Shown here piece after piece: positions 42,869-51,927 of a stretch of DNA of 64,000 nucleotides. The stretch comes from Sinomonas terrae (lineage in GTDB: Bacteria > Actinomycetota > Actinomycetes > Actinomycetales > Micrococcaceae), in the NCBI RefSeq assembly GCF_022539255.1, contig NZ_JAKZBV010000002.1, positions 138,520-202,519 on the forward strand. The letters run 5' to 3'. The notes beneath the pieces were generated by a model that searched no databases, was not told the DNA's origin, and saw only the letters and a program-made list of their open reading frames with translations. Position numbers and translations under genes: made by a program. The stretch's first letter is position 1. Each line of letters starts with the position of its first letter.

Positions 42869-43460
42869 GAGATCACCCCGGCAGGCGCCGTGCCGCTGGT
42901 GCTGCGCTCCGGCACGGGGCTGCTGAACGAGGCCGAGACGGTGTGGACGGAGATGCTCCAGGGCTGGGCGGCCCAGCAGTTCGCCCGGAACCTCTCTGCG
43001 GGCACGGTCGAGGCCCGCCGCGGCACGGTGGTGCGTTTCCGCGAGTTCGCCGGGGCCTATCCGTGGGAGTGGACGGCCGGGACGGTCGATGAGTTCTTCC
43101 TCGAGCTGCGGGCCCTGAAAGGCGCCGCGCGCTCGACGGTGCTGGGCTACCAGAACGCGCTGCGGATGTTTCTGGAGTACCTGACGGACCCGGCCTACGG
43201 GTGGGGCAAGCAGTGCTGGGAGCGCTTCGGCGACCATCCTGCGCAGGTCTTCCATGAGTGGAACACCGTTCGCCACGCCCAAGACGAGGTCGGCGCGCCG
43301 GGCAAGCGCCCCTACACCCGTGACGAGCTCGAGGACCTCTTCGACTGCGCCGACGAGCGCGTGCTGCGGATCCGCCGCTCCAGGGCCAAGGGCTGGATCC
43401 CCGCTTTCCGGACCGCGACCATCATGAAGGTCGCCTACGCGTGGGGGCTTCGCCGGAACG
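42857..43460 (+). pseudogene. Module C tyrosine recombinase, truncated after the first catalytic Arg
   Basis: About 200 residues of a third integrase, related to those of modules A and B but distinct: shared EMLQGWAAQQFARNL, YPWEWTAGTVDEFF and GKRPYTRDELEDLFD. It stops resembling the family after VAYAWGLRRN, where the catalytic domain begins, and continues in unrelated sequence. The junction lies about 100 bp before the ISL3 element, so that element did not cause the truncation. No HTH or Zn-knuckle partner remains. Confidence 0.88.
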
Positions 43461-43560
43461 CCGGCCTCGACCGAAATCCGTTTCCCCGTCCCCTATGCCT
43501 TTCTATGGCGTGCCGATGCAGGCACGGGAGGCGCGCGCGGCCTTGAGGGCGCGGCAAAGG

Positions 43561-45004
43561 GGCTCTTCGCGTTTCCGCGGGAATCGGGCTCGCGCCGTAG
43601 GGCGTGAAGGGGCTCGTGGCCCTGTTGGATGAGTGGTGTCTAGTCATTCGTCCGGAACAGGATCCACGAGCCTTGATCGAGCCTACGACGGGGCAGCCCT
43701 GTGCTGCCACCGTGATCTTCAACCTGCCCGAATACCGCGTCCTCTCCGCCGCGCTCACCGCCTTCGGCGTCCGCCGGATCACTGTGGAGTCCACCGGGGT
43801 GCCGGGCTGTCCCGCCTGCGGGGTCGTCTCGGCCCGCGTGAAGGACCGACGGCTCCAGCGGCTGCGCGACGTCCCCCTGGCCGGCGCTGTCGTGGTGCTG
43901 TGGCGCAAGCGGCGCTGGTTCTGCGACGAGCCGGCGTGCCCGCGTGGGTCGTTCACCGAGGCCACGGACGAGGTGCCCAGGCGGGCCCGGTCCACGCGCC
44001 GGCTCCTGCATGCGCTTGTGGATGCCGTGATCCGCTCGGGCCGTGCCGCACTCGAGGCTGCCCGGGCCCACGGGGTCTCGTGGTGGCTGGCCCAGACCGC
44101 CCTGGACGCCGCCGCGGCGACGCTGCCGGACGTCGACCTGCTCGCGCCGAAGAGGCTCGGGATCGACGAGCACAGGTACCGGTCCGTGCGCTGGTACCGG
44201 GCCGACGAGGCATCGCCGTGGGTGCGGGTCGAGCCGTGGATGACCACGATCGTTGACCTGGACACCGGACAGGTGCTGGGCATCGTGGACGGCCGCGACA
44301 GCACCGGTGTCGGGGACTGGCTGTTCGCCCGGCCGCTGGCGTGGCGCCTCGGGGTGGAGGTCGTGGCGATCGACCCGTCGGCGGCGTTCCGCAAGGCCCT
44401 GCGGATGTGGCTTCCGCGCACCGCGGTGTCGGTCGACGCGTTCCACCTCGTCCAGCTGGCGAACCAGGCCGTCACCGAGGCCAGGCAGCGGCTGAGCCAG
44501 GAGATCAAGGGCCGCCGCGGCAGGGCGGTGGACCCGGGGTGGGCGAACCGGCGCCTGCTCCTGCGCGGCGCCGAGACCCTCTCCGGCCGCGGCAGGGCCC
44601 GACTGCGGGCGGTCTTCGAATCCGACGACCCGACCGGGCAGCTGCAGGCCGCCTGGGAGGCCAAGGAGCAGCTCCGCACCCTGCTCGCGTCCGGGGCGCT
44701 CGAGGAGGCGCGGGACCACCTGCGGATCCTCGAGGGCCTCGTCGAGGCCGCCCCGACCGTGGAGACGAAACGGCTCCTGCGCACCGTGAAGCGCTGGTGG
44801 AACGAGATCGAAGTCCTCATCACCACCGGCGCGACCACGGCCAAGGTCGAGGCGAACAACACCGCGATCAAGAACATCAAACGAACCGGACGGGGCTTCC
44901 GGAACCCGGACAACTACCGATCCCGTATCCTGCTCAGGAGCGCCGCTCAGACAGCAGCGTGACAATCACCCAGCAGGACCATTCCCGCGGAAACGCGAAG
45001 AGCC
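43561..45004 (+). mobile_element. ISL3-family insertion sequence
   Basis: A 1444-bp element with terminal inverted repeats GGCTCTTCGCGTTTCCGCGG (43561-43580) and its complement ending at 45004. The 8-bp target duplication GGCAAAGG flanks it at 43553-43560 and 45005-45012. It encodes a single ISL3 transposase. It looks complete and potentially active. Confidence 0.95.
43604..44962 (+). CDS. ISL3-family transposase
   Basis: A 452-residue DDE transposase. An N-terminal zinc finger (CPACGVVSARVKDRR ... WFCDEPACPR) is followed by an HTH and the catalytic core, with Asp in GIDEHRYRSV, Asp in VVAIDPSAAFRKAL, and Glu in KVEANNTAIKNIKRTGRGFR. The start at 43604 gives MKGLVALLDEWCL; a start inside this segment is possible. 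Full length for the family. Confidence 0.95.
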   Translation: MKGLVALLDEWCLVIRPEQDPRALIEPTTGQPCAATVIFNLPEYRVLSAALTAFGVRRITVESTGVPGCPACGVVSARVKDRRLQRLRDVPLAGAVVVLWRKRRWFCDEPACPRGSFTEATDEVPRRARSTRRLLHALVDAVIRSGRAALEAARAHGVSWWLAQTALDAAAATLPDVDLLAPKRLGIDEHRYRSVRWYRADEASPWVRVEPWMTTIVDLDTGQVLGIVDGRDSTGVGDWLFARPLAWRLGVEVVAIDPSAAFRKALRMWLPRTAVSVDAFHLVQLANQAVTEARQRLSQEIKGRRGRAVDPGWANRRLLLRGAETLSGRGRARLRAVFESDDPTGQLQAAWEAKEQLRTLLASGALEEARDHLRILEGLVEAAPTVETKRLLRTVKRWWNEIEVLITTGATTAKVEANNTAIKNIKRTGRGFRNPDNYRSRILLRSAAQTAA

Positions 45005-45197
45005 GGCAAAGGGGGCGCTGCGGCCTCCGTGGGGACGGGAAGTGTCGTGCGGGGTCGCCTCTCTTGTCGGCTTACGTTCTGAGGTGGATGCTCGTGGCGT
45101 AGGCCGCGGCGTCGCCGAACCGATTATGGTGCGTTCCAATAGACCTGCTCCTCCTGTCGGGGGCAGGCCTTTTCCAGCTAAGCGGAGTTTCAAAGGC

Positions 45198-45896
45198 TCA
45201 TAGGGCCGTGGCGTTAGGCGATTCTTCTCGCTCTTCGCTGCCGCCTCTCCCCGACTGGGAAACGTGCCGACCCATGAGGTGTTTCGCCTTCGAGCTATCG
45301 CCGGACTCGAGGAGTCGGACGATTTCGACATGTTCTCGGGCATGGTCGATGAGCAGATCCGAATCGTTCAGGGACTTGACCGCGGTGAGCCGCGTTCTCA
45401 TGTGGAGATTTGTGGCCAATTTTACGAGTTCTTCGTTACCGTGGTGACGCAAGATCTCTGAATGGAAGTCACGGTCGGCCAGCTGGAATCCCGGAAGGTC
45501 TGCCGCTTCGGCGGATGCCAGCGCACGGTTGGCAACGCCATTCAGCTCCGAGAGCGCGCTAGCCGGAATCCTTCCCGCTAAACCAGCAACAATAATGGGT
45601 TCGATCAGGAGCCGAATCTCCGTGATCTCCCTAATGGCGCGCTTCGTCAGGCCAGTGATCCGGAAGCCCTTGTTCTTGACGCGCTCGACAAAGCCTTCAC
45701 GGCTTAGGTCCATCATTGCTTCCCGAACTGGCGTGGCAGAGACACCGAGTGCCGCGCCGAGGACGGGAGCTGAGTACAGCAGCCCCTCGTCGAGAGCACC
45801 GGACACGATTGCTGCATACAGTGACTGCGTCACTGCCTCTCTAAGGGTTGGCTGCTGTGTAAGAGGCGTAATTGGAAGGTCTGGGTTGATCGGCAC
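45198..45896 (-). CDS. GntR-family transcriptional regulator (FadR/FCD type)
   Basis: A 232-residue regulator with an N-terminal wHTH (residues 20-85: LYAAIVSGALDEGLLYSAPV, then LGVSATPVREAMMDLSREGF) and a C-terminal all-helical FCD domain. Putative metal/ligand residues include Asp and His in DRDFHSEILRHHG and the His in HAREHVEIVRLLESGD. FCD regulators generally respond to small carboxylic or sugar acids. It lies next to sugar-acid genes but also beside mobile DNA, so its target is uncertain. Confidence 0.9.
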   Translation of the reverse strand: MPINPDLPITPLTQQPTLREAVTQSLYAAIVSGALDEGLLYSAPVLGAALGVSATPVREAMMDLSREGFVERVKNKGFRITGLTKRAIREITEIRLLIEPIIVAGLAGRIPASALSELNGVANRALASAEAADLPGFQLADRDFHSEILRHHGNEELVKLATNLHMRTRLTAVKSLNDSDLLIDHAREHVEIVRLLESGDSSKAKHLMGRHVSQSGRGGSEEREESPNATAL

Positions 45897-46139
45897 TGTA
45901 ACGAAATCCTAGGGCAGTTTGGCGTTCGACAGATCTGATGGCGACGGTGCAACCTCGAGGCGGAAGAACTCGATACGAAGGTACGGAAAGAAGCATAATT
46001 CTTCCAATTCTGAGGCCCAGTAGATTCCGGCCATGACAAGAGTGTCCCTCCCCCAGCTGAAGGGATCGGACGCCTCTCGGTTATAAGGTTCGCACCGGGC
46101 TGGAACTGCCGGGAAAACGCTCCATCGCCATACTCGTGA

Positions 46140-46346
46140 ACATTTCCGTACGCCAGAAGCCGCGGGACCGAAGAGTACGAGGGACTGCTTCTGTTCCGCC
46201 TACTTGAGCAGGGCGCATCCTCCTCCGGCGCCCCTGCAGCGTCGGAGGAGGTGGCGGAGGCGGCCCTCTTCTTCTGCTCGCCCGCCAACACCTACGTGAC
46301 GGGACAGGTGCTGCCAATCGACTGCGGGCTCACCGTCACCTTCTGA
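46140..46346 (+). pseudogene. 3' remnant of a short-chain dehydrogenase
   Basis: A frame open from 46140 ends with ASEEVAEAALFFCSPANTYV, then TGQVLPIDCGLTVTF and a TGA. This is the typical SDR C-terminus (E-V-A...FL.S....Y.TG..L..DGG), with Cys in place of the usual first Gly of the DGG. Nothing upstream encodes a Rossmann fold. It is the stump of a deleted gene, next to an intact SDR of opposite orientation. Confidence 0.7.
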
Positions 46347-46365
46347 CGCGCGTGCCCGGGCGCTG

Positions 46366-47043
46366 TCAGTAGGTGGCCCGGCCCCCGCTGATGTCGTAGA
46401 CGGCGCCGGTGGAGAAGCTGACCTTCTCCGAGGCGAGCCATGCCACCAGCTCGGCGACCTCCTGCGGGCGCCCCACCCGCTTCATGGGGATCAGGCTCGT
46501 GATGTGCGCCAGCACCTCGGGAGCGGTCTCCGCGTTCATCGGCGTGTCCACTACCGCCGGGGCGATCGCGTTGACCAGGACGCCGTCGGCGGCCAGCTCC
46601 TTCCCGAGGGATTTGGTCATGCCGATGACCGCGGCCTTCGTCGCGGAGTAGGCGGCCATGTTCGGATTGCCGTCCTTGCCGGCCATGCTCGCGAAGTTCA
46701 CCACGCGGCCCCAGCCGCGCGCCTTCATCCCGGGCGTGAACGCGCGGCACATGTTGAAGGTCCCCGTGACGTTGACGGCAAAGGTCCGCAGCCACTCCTC
46801 GTCGGCGATCTCCCAGAGCGGCTTGTTGGGGCCGACGATGCCCGCGCTGTTGACCAGGATGTCGACCTCGCCGATCTTCTCGGCCGCCCGGGTGACCGCC
46901 CCGGAATCGGAGATGTCGAGCACCACATCCGCCCCGGCGGCCACGTCGACCACCACGACCTCGACCCCGTCCGCGGCGAGCCGCGCGGCCGTTGCCGCGC
47001 CGAGCCCGCTCATCCCTCCGGTGATGACCGCAGTCCTGCCCAT
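46366..47043 (-). CDS. Short-chain dehydrogenase/reductase (2-keto-3-deoxy-sugar-acid dehydrogenase-like)
   Basis: A 225-residue classical SDR: cofactor loop TGGMSGLG near residue 8, NSAG, catalytic Ser in NFASMAG, and YSATK. The Asp after the second strand (VVVDV) favours NAD. The start at 47043 is preceded by AGGAGG with 7-bp spacing; an upstream in-frame ATG overlaps the ribosome site. It is divergent from an IclR regulator and an FAH-family gene. In L-fucose/L-rhamnose-type oxidation an SDR makes the 2,4-diketo acid that an FAH-family enzyme cleaves, so this pairing suggests that role (inference). Confidence 0.82.
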   Translation of the reverse strand: MGRTAVITGGMSGLGAATAARLAADGVEVVVVDVAAGADVVLDISDSGAVTRAAEKIGEVDILVNSAGIVGPNKPLWEIADEEWLRTFAVNVTGTFNMCRAFTPGMKARGWGRVVNFASMAGKDGNPNMAAYSATKAAVIGMTKSLGKELAADGVLVNAIAPAVVDTPMNAETAPEVLAHITSLIPMKRVGRPQEVAELVAWLASEKVSFSTGAVYDISGGRATY

Positions 47044-47063
47044 GAGGCATCCTCCTGTTTTCA

Positions 47064-47077
47064 TTAATCGGAATTAA
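47064..47077. promoter_or_regulatory. AT-rich inverted repeat between divergent SDR and IclR genes
   Basis: TTAAT-CGGA-ATTAA in a 55-bp intergenic region, followed by TAATAT (47082-47087), a possible -10 for the IclR gene. A likely IclR operator controlling both directions. Confidence 0.45.
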
Positions 47078-47098
47078 GGTCTAATATGTAGAATTACA

Positions 47099-47914
47099 AT
47101 GCAGACTACCCCACCAATGGACGCGTCGGGCAAGCAGCCCCCAGACGGTCCGGTCGGTTCGGACCGGGTCCTGGCCGTGCTCCTCGAGCTGGCCCGCCAC
47201 CCCTCCGGGGTCGGGCTCGAGGAGATGGCCCGGTCGGTGGCCGGCTCCAAGCCCACCGTCCACAGGGCGCTGGCATCGCTGCGGCGTGCCGGACTGGCAG
47301 AGCAGGACGGCAGGGGCCACTACCTGCTCGGCGACGAGTTCGTTCGCATCGCGTTCGCGTTCCACGAGGCGCGGCCGGAGCACGTTCGGATCCAAGGTGT
47401 GCTGGAAACCCTGGCAGCCCGGTTCGGCGAGACAGTGCACTACGCGGTGCTCGACGGACGCGACGTGGTCTACCGGTCCAAGGTCGACGCTCCCAGCGGT
47501 CCCGTCAGGCTCACCTCCTCCATCGGCGGAAGGAATCCCGCACACGCCACCGGCGTCGGCAAGCTGCTGCTCTCCTACCGGCTCCACTCCCTCGAGGACG
47601 TGACCGGGTGGATCGGGGACCGGCCGCTCGAGCGGCCCACGGACAACACGATCGTCACGGCCGCGGGCCTGCACCGCGAACTGGCCGAAATCCGCGAACG
47701 CGGATACAGCGTGGACGACCAGGAGAACGAGCCCGGAGTGAACTGCCTGGCACTGCCCGCGTTCCTCACCTCCGCGATCGTGCCGAGCGGAGCCATCAGC
47801 ATCAGCGCCCTCGCGTACCGGACCCCCCTTCCAGAACTCGTCCGGAGGGTGGCGGAAATGCGCAGCATCATCGCGGGCCAGAAGAGCCAGACCCAGAGGA
47901 AAGAGGCAGAATGA
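47099..47914 (+). CDS. IclR-family transcriptional regulator
   Basis: A 271-residue regulator with a wHTH at residues 22-85 (VLAVLLELARHPSGVGLEEM, then SKPTVHRALASLRRAGL) and a C-terminal effector domain with GVGKLLLSY, REIRERGYS-like and DDQENEPGVNCLALP segments. IclR proteins bind sugar acids or aromatic acids and control adjacent catabolic genes. Its stop overlaps the FAH-family ATG (ATGA), so it is co-expressed with the enzyme it probably regulates. Confidence 0.93.
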   Translation: MQTTPPMDASGKQPPDGPVGSDRVLAVLLELARHPSGVGLEEMARSVAGSKPTVHRALASLRRAGLAEQDGRGHYLLGDEFVRIAFAFHEARPEHVRIQGVLETLAARFGETVHYAVLDGRDVVYRSKVDAPSGPVRLTSSIGGRNPAHATGVGKLLLSYRLHSLEDVTGWIGDRPLERPTDNTIVTAAGLHRELAEIRERGYSVDDQENEPGVNCLALPAFLTSAIVPSGAISISALAYRTPLPELVRRVAEMRSIIAGQKSQTQRKEAE

Positions 47915-48774
47915 AGCTCATGCGCATCGGAGCCGTCGGCTCGGAGAAGCCCGTCGTCCGCGTCGACGAAGAGAACTACGTCGACGTCTCCGACATCGTC
48001 GAGGACTTCGACGAGAAGTTCTTCGGATCCGAGGGCCTGGCGAGAATCAGGCCAGTCGTCGCCGAGCGGATAGCCTCCGGCCCCCTCTCGCGCTTCGAGG
48101 GCGAACGCATCGGCGCCCCGATCGTCCGCCCTCACCAGATCCTGTGCATCGGCCTGAACTTCAGCGACCACGCCGCGGAGACCGGGCAGGCCGTCCCTTC
48201 GGAGCCGATCCTGTTCACGAAGTCCCCGAACACGCTGGTCGGGCCCAACGACCACGTGCGCATCCCCCGAGGGGCGACGAAGCCCGACTGGGAGGTCGAG
48301 CTCGGCATCGTCATCGGCAGGCGCACGAGCTATCTGGATTCCGCAGACGATGCCCGAGACGCCATCGCCGGCTTCGTCCTCGTGAACGACGTCAGCGAAC
48401 GTGCATTCCAGATGGAGCGCGGGGGCCAGTGGGCGAAGGGAAAGTCGGCAGAGACCTTCAACCCCGCAGGGCCCTGGCTCGCCACCCCCGACGAGATCGA
48501 CGACGTGCTCGGCCTCGGGATGTGGCTGGACGTCAACGGGATCCGCCGTCAGACCGGCTCGACGGCCACCATGATCTTCGACCCCTACTACATCGTGCAC
48601 CACCTCAGCCAGTTCCTGGTGCTCGAGCCCGGCGACCTGATCAACACCGGCACACCCCCCGGTGTGGGGATGGGCTTCACACCGCCGATCTGGCTCCAGC
48701 CCGAAGACGTCATGGAGCTGGGGATCGACGGGCTCGGAACGCAGCGCCAGCGCGTCTTGGCCCCCCGCCCCTAG
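47911..48774 (+). CDS. Fumarylacetoacetate hydrolase-family enzyme (2,4-diketo-3-deoxy-acid hydrolase-like)
   Basis: A 287-residue FAH-superfamily hydrolase. Metal ligands are visible as Glu-x-Glu in DWEVELGIVIG and Asp in VNDVSERAFQ, with the Lys in KGKSAETFNPAGPW. The C-terminal half (STATMIFDPYYIVHHLSQFL, GDLINTGTPPGVGMG) is typical. Homologues cleave 2,4-diketo-3-deoxy-L-fuconate or -rhamnonate into pyruvate and a hydroxy acid; paired with the divergent SDR this is the most likely reaction. An alternative start at 47920 is possible. Confidence 0.87.
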   Translation: MKLMRIGAVGSEKPVVRVDEENYVDVSDIVEDFDEKFFGSEGLARIRPVVAERIASGPLSRFEGERIGAPIVRPHQILCIGLNFSDHAAETGQAVPSEPILFTKSPNTLVGPNDHVRIPRGATKPDWEVELGIVIGRRTSYLDSADDARDAIAGFVLVNDVSERAFQMERGGQWAKGKSAETFNPAGPWLATPDEIDDVLGLGMWLDVNGIRRQTGSTATMIFDPYYIVHHLSQFLVLEPGDLINTGTPPGVGMGFTPPIWLQPEDVMELGIDGLGTQRQRVLAPRP

Positions 48775-49272
48775 CATCCCCGGGCCCCTTCTGTTCGAAG
48801 GGGGACCAGCTCATGCAAAGCCTGCCGTCGGGCAGAGACCCGATCCCGTCCCGGCCCGCCCTGCTTGTGGGCAGGAGTTCCTCTTCCACCGCCGCAAGCC
48901 CCTGAAGAGCGGCCCAGACGAGATCCGAGGGCGGTGCCTTAAGTGGTTCAACGGCCCCCCGTGGCATACCGACCGCTTCTTGATGAGGGCAGCCCGATCG
49001 GACGGAAGATTGCCTGCAGCCACAGGGACGGCACCGATGCCGCACTCTCCGGCCACGGGCGGCTACGGCGTCCCCGGTGGCACCTGCCGCCTCCACCATC
49101 AGATGCCGGTATCACGAAGACACTCTTCGAACTGGCCCCGTCTGGACCTTGAGGCACACGAGAAGCCCGGACGTCCCTGATCTCGTGCGCGCTCCGGGGC
49201 CCTCCGAAGGGCCGAGGACAAGGCCTCAGCTCCGCGTGTACCTGACTGAATCGCATCACCGAGGAGACTCCG
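48775..49272. other. Intergenic region, no gene seen
   Basis: About 500 bp without a convincing gene or recognised RNA. The last part should include the promoter for the gene at 49273; GAGGAG at 49261-49266 is its ribosome site. Confidence 0.45.
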
Positions 49273-50163
49273 ATGAAGGCAAGCAAGGCGCAGCAGATTA
49301 CGGATCCTGTTCACTGCCTCGCCGAAGGAATCGTCTGGGACAAGGCCGGAGAGCGCCTTTGGTGGGTGGACATCCCGAGGGGCGTGGTGTTCTCCTCACC
49401 ATTCGACCGCGAAGGCCTTCGGCCCGAGCTGCACCTTGCACTCGATGGGCCGGTGGGAGCTGTAGTGCCGAATGCGGACGGCGGCATTTTGTTGGCCGCT
49501 CGTCATGGTCTGGCCCTTTTGCAAGCCGACGGAACGCTTCGATTCGGCCGTAAGGTCCTGAAGAGGGCTGACCAGCGCCTAAACGACGGCGCCTGCGACC
49601 CACGAGGGCGGTTCTTCGTCGGGACCGTCACCGACGGACGGATTCTGCACGAGGAGATGCTGTTTCGAGCATCGGGCTCCTTGGATCTGGATGCAGAACG
49701 CCGGGATCTTCACCACGCCAATGGCATGGGCTGGAGCCCCTCTGGAACAGCCATGTACCTCGTCGATTCGGTCCCTGGGACTGTCTGGTGCGCACGCTAC
49801 GAGCCGGCTACCGGGTCCGCGTCTGCCTGGCGCCCGGCCTTCCACATCGATGACGGCATTCCGGACGGATTGCACGTCGATGCTGATGGCGCGCTCTGGA
49901 TCGCGATCTGGGGAGCGGGAGAGGTGCGGCGTTATTCGAGCCTCGGGGAACTACTCGGGGTTGTCGAGGTTCCCGCCCCGCTCGTGACCTCGGTGACCTT
50001 TGCCGGAGAAGATATGCGCACCATGGTCATCACCACTGCCCAGGGCTCCGACCGGGAGCCGGACCGCGGTTCGGGGGCAGGAGCGCTTTTCTCGGTGCAG
50101 GTGCAGGTACCGGGAATGCCGGATGTCGCGTGGTGCGGAACGTCGCACCGAACCCCCAACTAA
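49273..50163 (+). CDS. SMP-30/gluconolactonase-family lactonase
   Basis: A 296-residue six-bladed beta-propeller hydrolase that opens sugar lactones to acids. Metal ligands fit: Glu in LAEGIVWD near residue 18, Asn in RLNDGACDPRGRFFVGT, Asn/His in HHANGMGWSPSG, and Asp in IPDGLHVDADGALWIA. Length normal for the family. It precedes a dehydrogenase, dehydratase and aldolase, fitting the second step of an oxidative sugar pathway. Confidence 0.9.
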   Translation: MKASKAQQITDPVHCLAEGIVWDKAGERLWWVDIPRGVVFSSPFDREGLRPELHLALDGPVGAVVPNADGGILLAARHGLALLQADGTLRFGRKVLKRADQRLNDGACDPRGRFFVGTVTDGRILHEEMLFRASGSLDLDAERRDLHHANGMGWSPSGTAMYLVDSVPGTVWCARYEPATGSASAWRPAFHIDDGIPDGLHVDADGALWIAIWGAGEVRRYSSLGELLGVVEVPAPLVTSVTFAGEDMRTMVITTAQGSDREPDRGSGAGALFSVQVQVPGMPDVAWCGTSHRTPN

Positions 50164-50188
50164 CCTCTGCAGATACATAGAACGACAA

Positions 50189-50209
50189 TGCAAGGTTATG
50201 ATAGATTGC
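50189..50209 (+). promoter_or_regulatory. Possible promoter/operator before the 50246 operon
   Basis: TATGAT (50197-50202) is a reasonable -10 for the downstream unit. It lies inside an inverted pair TGCAA ... TTGCA. The region is unusually AT-rich (GGATTATACC follows). No good -35 is seen. Confidence 0.3.
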
Positions 50210-50245
50210 AGCTAATGGATTATACCTTTCACTGAATGGAATCAG

Positions 50246-50785
50246 ATGGCTCAACTGGCAATGCTTCTTCCAGCATCGGAATCGTACGGCGACAAGACGT
50301 CGAGCGGATGGCATGTTCGAAAGGCGACACGTGAGGATAATCAAGCACTCGCTGTGCTTCTCGGTGCTGCATTCGAGGACGGAACCTGGACCGCTGGGAG
50401 AGTGGAACGTGAACTAACGGGAGCGGGCGACGTGCTCGCTGTCATGGTGATCGAGGACGAAGGGCGGATTATCGCTACCGCGTCTGCTCGGCATTGGAAG
50501 GAGCGTTTCCCGGACGCCGGATATGTCCACTGGGTGGCCGTCGATCCGGAAATGCGCGGCCGTAGGCTCGGACGTGCGGTCGTTGAGGCCGTCATCGATT
50601 TCTTGGAGGGCCGGGAATTGGCTGAAGTGGTGCTCGAGACCGACGATGTCAGGTTGCCTGCAATTTCAACTTACCTAGGTATGGGGTTCGTCCCGGTTTA
50701 CCTGGACAGCGACCACTGCGAGCGATGGTCCCGCGTCTTTTCAAACCTCCATGCCGCAAAGGCTTCGCAGGGGGGTGTGAGGTAA
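50246..50785 (+). CDS. GNAT-family N-acetyltransferase
   Basis: A 179-residue protein with the GNAT fold: VRKATREDNQALAVLL at the N-terminus, YVHWVAVDPEMRGRRLGRAV (acetyl-CoA loop MRGRRLGR), then LETDDVRLPAISTYLGMGFV. It is the first gene of a gapless operon; its TAA is followed directly by the GTG of the next gene. What it acetylates is unknown; its position in a sugar-acid operon is unusual. Confidence 0.87.
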   Translation: MAQLAMLLPASESYGDKTSSGWHVRKATREDNQALAVLLGAAFEDGTWTAGRVERELTGAGDVLAVMVIEDEGRIIATASARHWKERFPDAGYVHWVAVDPEMRGRRLGRAVVEAVIDFLEGRELAEVVLETDDVRLPAISTYLGMGFVPVYLDSDHCERWSRVFSNLHAAKASQGGVR

Positions 50786-51925
50786 GTGGCAAAGCACGAA
50801 CCTTTGAAGGTAGGCATCGTAGGCGCGTCCAGGGGCGGCGGATACATCGCCGCGATCCGGGCGGCCGGCGATCGCGCCGTCCTGCAGGGCGTGTATGACC
50901 CGGCCCCGGAAGCCTCCCTCGCATTCAACCGGGAGTACGGAGCCCAACAGCTCTTCACCAGCTTCGAAGAGGCCGTCGACATTTGCGACATCCTCGTCAT
51001 CGCCTCCCCGCAGCAATACCATGCCCCTCAGGCAGCCTACGCACTGCAGGCGGGCGTTCACGTCCTCAGCGAAGTCCCCGCCGCCGTGAGCATGGAACAG
51101 GTGAACATCCTCCTTGCCGCGGCCCGCTCCTCGTCGCGCGTCTACATGATGTCGGAGAACTACGGATATACGCGGAACAACCTTATTGTCCGAGCAATGG
51201 CGCGGGAGGGGATGTTCGGCGAGCTCTACATGGGCGAGGCCGAATACGTGCACGAAATGAAGGCCTTCCACACCTCGCCGTCGGGCGATCCGACCTGGCG
51301 CTACTACTGGCAGGTCGGGCGGAACGGCGTTACGTATCCCACTCATAGCCTCGGTCCCCTCCTCGACTGGATGGACGACCGGATCGAATCGGTCAGCTGC
51401 GTCGGAACGGGCCGGTGGACCGACCCCGAGCACGAGATGGACGACTCCGTGACGCTCCTTGCCAGGACGCGCAAGGGGGGGCTCATCCGGACCCGCCTCG
51501 ACCTGCTGTCCAATAGGCCTGAACTCTGGGACTTCTACTCGGTCCAGGGCACCGGAGGCGCCTACGAGTCCGGACGCGGAATGGGAGACCTGCCTCGGGT
51601 GTACCTTCACGGGCGTTCGGCGCCTGAATCCTGGGAGCCGCTAGAGGCGTACGCGGAGCGCTTCCTGCCCGACGGGTACGCAAACCCTCCAGCGGGATCC
51701 GGGCACTGGGGTTCGGACGCGTGGCCCTTCCTGGAATTCCTCACAGCGGTCGAGCAGGGGACTCCGGCTCCCATCGACGTCTACAAGGCCCTCGAGATGA
51801 CGCTGCCCGGAATCGTCTCCGAAGAGTCGATCGCGAGCGGCGGAGCGTGGCTTCGCGTTCCCCAGCCCCGGACAATGACTGCGGGCATCGGGATCAACCC
51901 GGGCCTGGAAGCTCCTCTGGCCTAG
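50786..51925 (+). CDS. Gfo/Idh/MocA-family oxidoreductase
   Basis: A 379-residue NAD(P)-dependent sugar dehydrogenase-like protein. N-terminal Rossmann (KVGIVGASRGGGYIAAI); C-terminal alpha/beta substrate domain with YPTHSLGPLLDWM, where His is the usual catalytic residue. The conserved Lys of the E-K-P motif is replaced by Val (VLSEVPAAVS), so activity or substrate may differ from the norm. Start GTG directly after the preceding stop. A candidate first enzyme of the pathway. Confidence 0.88.
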   Translation: MAKHEPLKVGIVGASRGGGYIAAIRAAGDRAVLQGVYDPAPEASLAFNREYGAQQLFTSFEEAVDICDILVIASPQQYHAPQAAYALQAGVHVLSEVPAAVSMEQVNILLAAARSSSRVYMMSENYGYTRNNLIVRAMAREGMFGELYMGEAEYVHEMKAFHTSPSGDPTWRYYWQVGRNGVTYPTHSLGPLLDWMDDRIESVSCVGTGRWTDPEHEMDDSVTLLARTRKGGLIRTRLDLLSNRPELWDFYSVQGTGGAYESGRGMGDLPRVYLHGRSAPESWEPLEAYAERFLPDGYANPPAGSGHWGSDAWPFLEFLTAVEQGTPAPIDVYKALEMTLPGIVSEESIASGGAWLRVPQPRTMTAGIGINPGLEAPLA

Positions 51926-51927
51926 CC

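Noticed and set aside
43461..43560. Truncation of integrase C by the ISL3 element
   Set aside because: Similarity to integrases ends about 100 bp before the ISL3 left end, and the 8-bp duplication lies in unrelated sequence, so ISL3 inserted later beside the scar.
48810..49260. Small genes in the gap between the FAH-family and lactonase genes
   Set aside because: Several short frames on both strands, none with a ribosome site or recognisable sequence.
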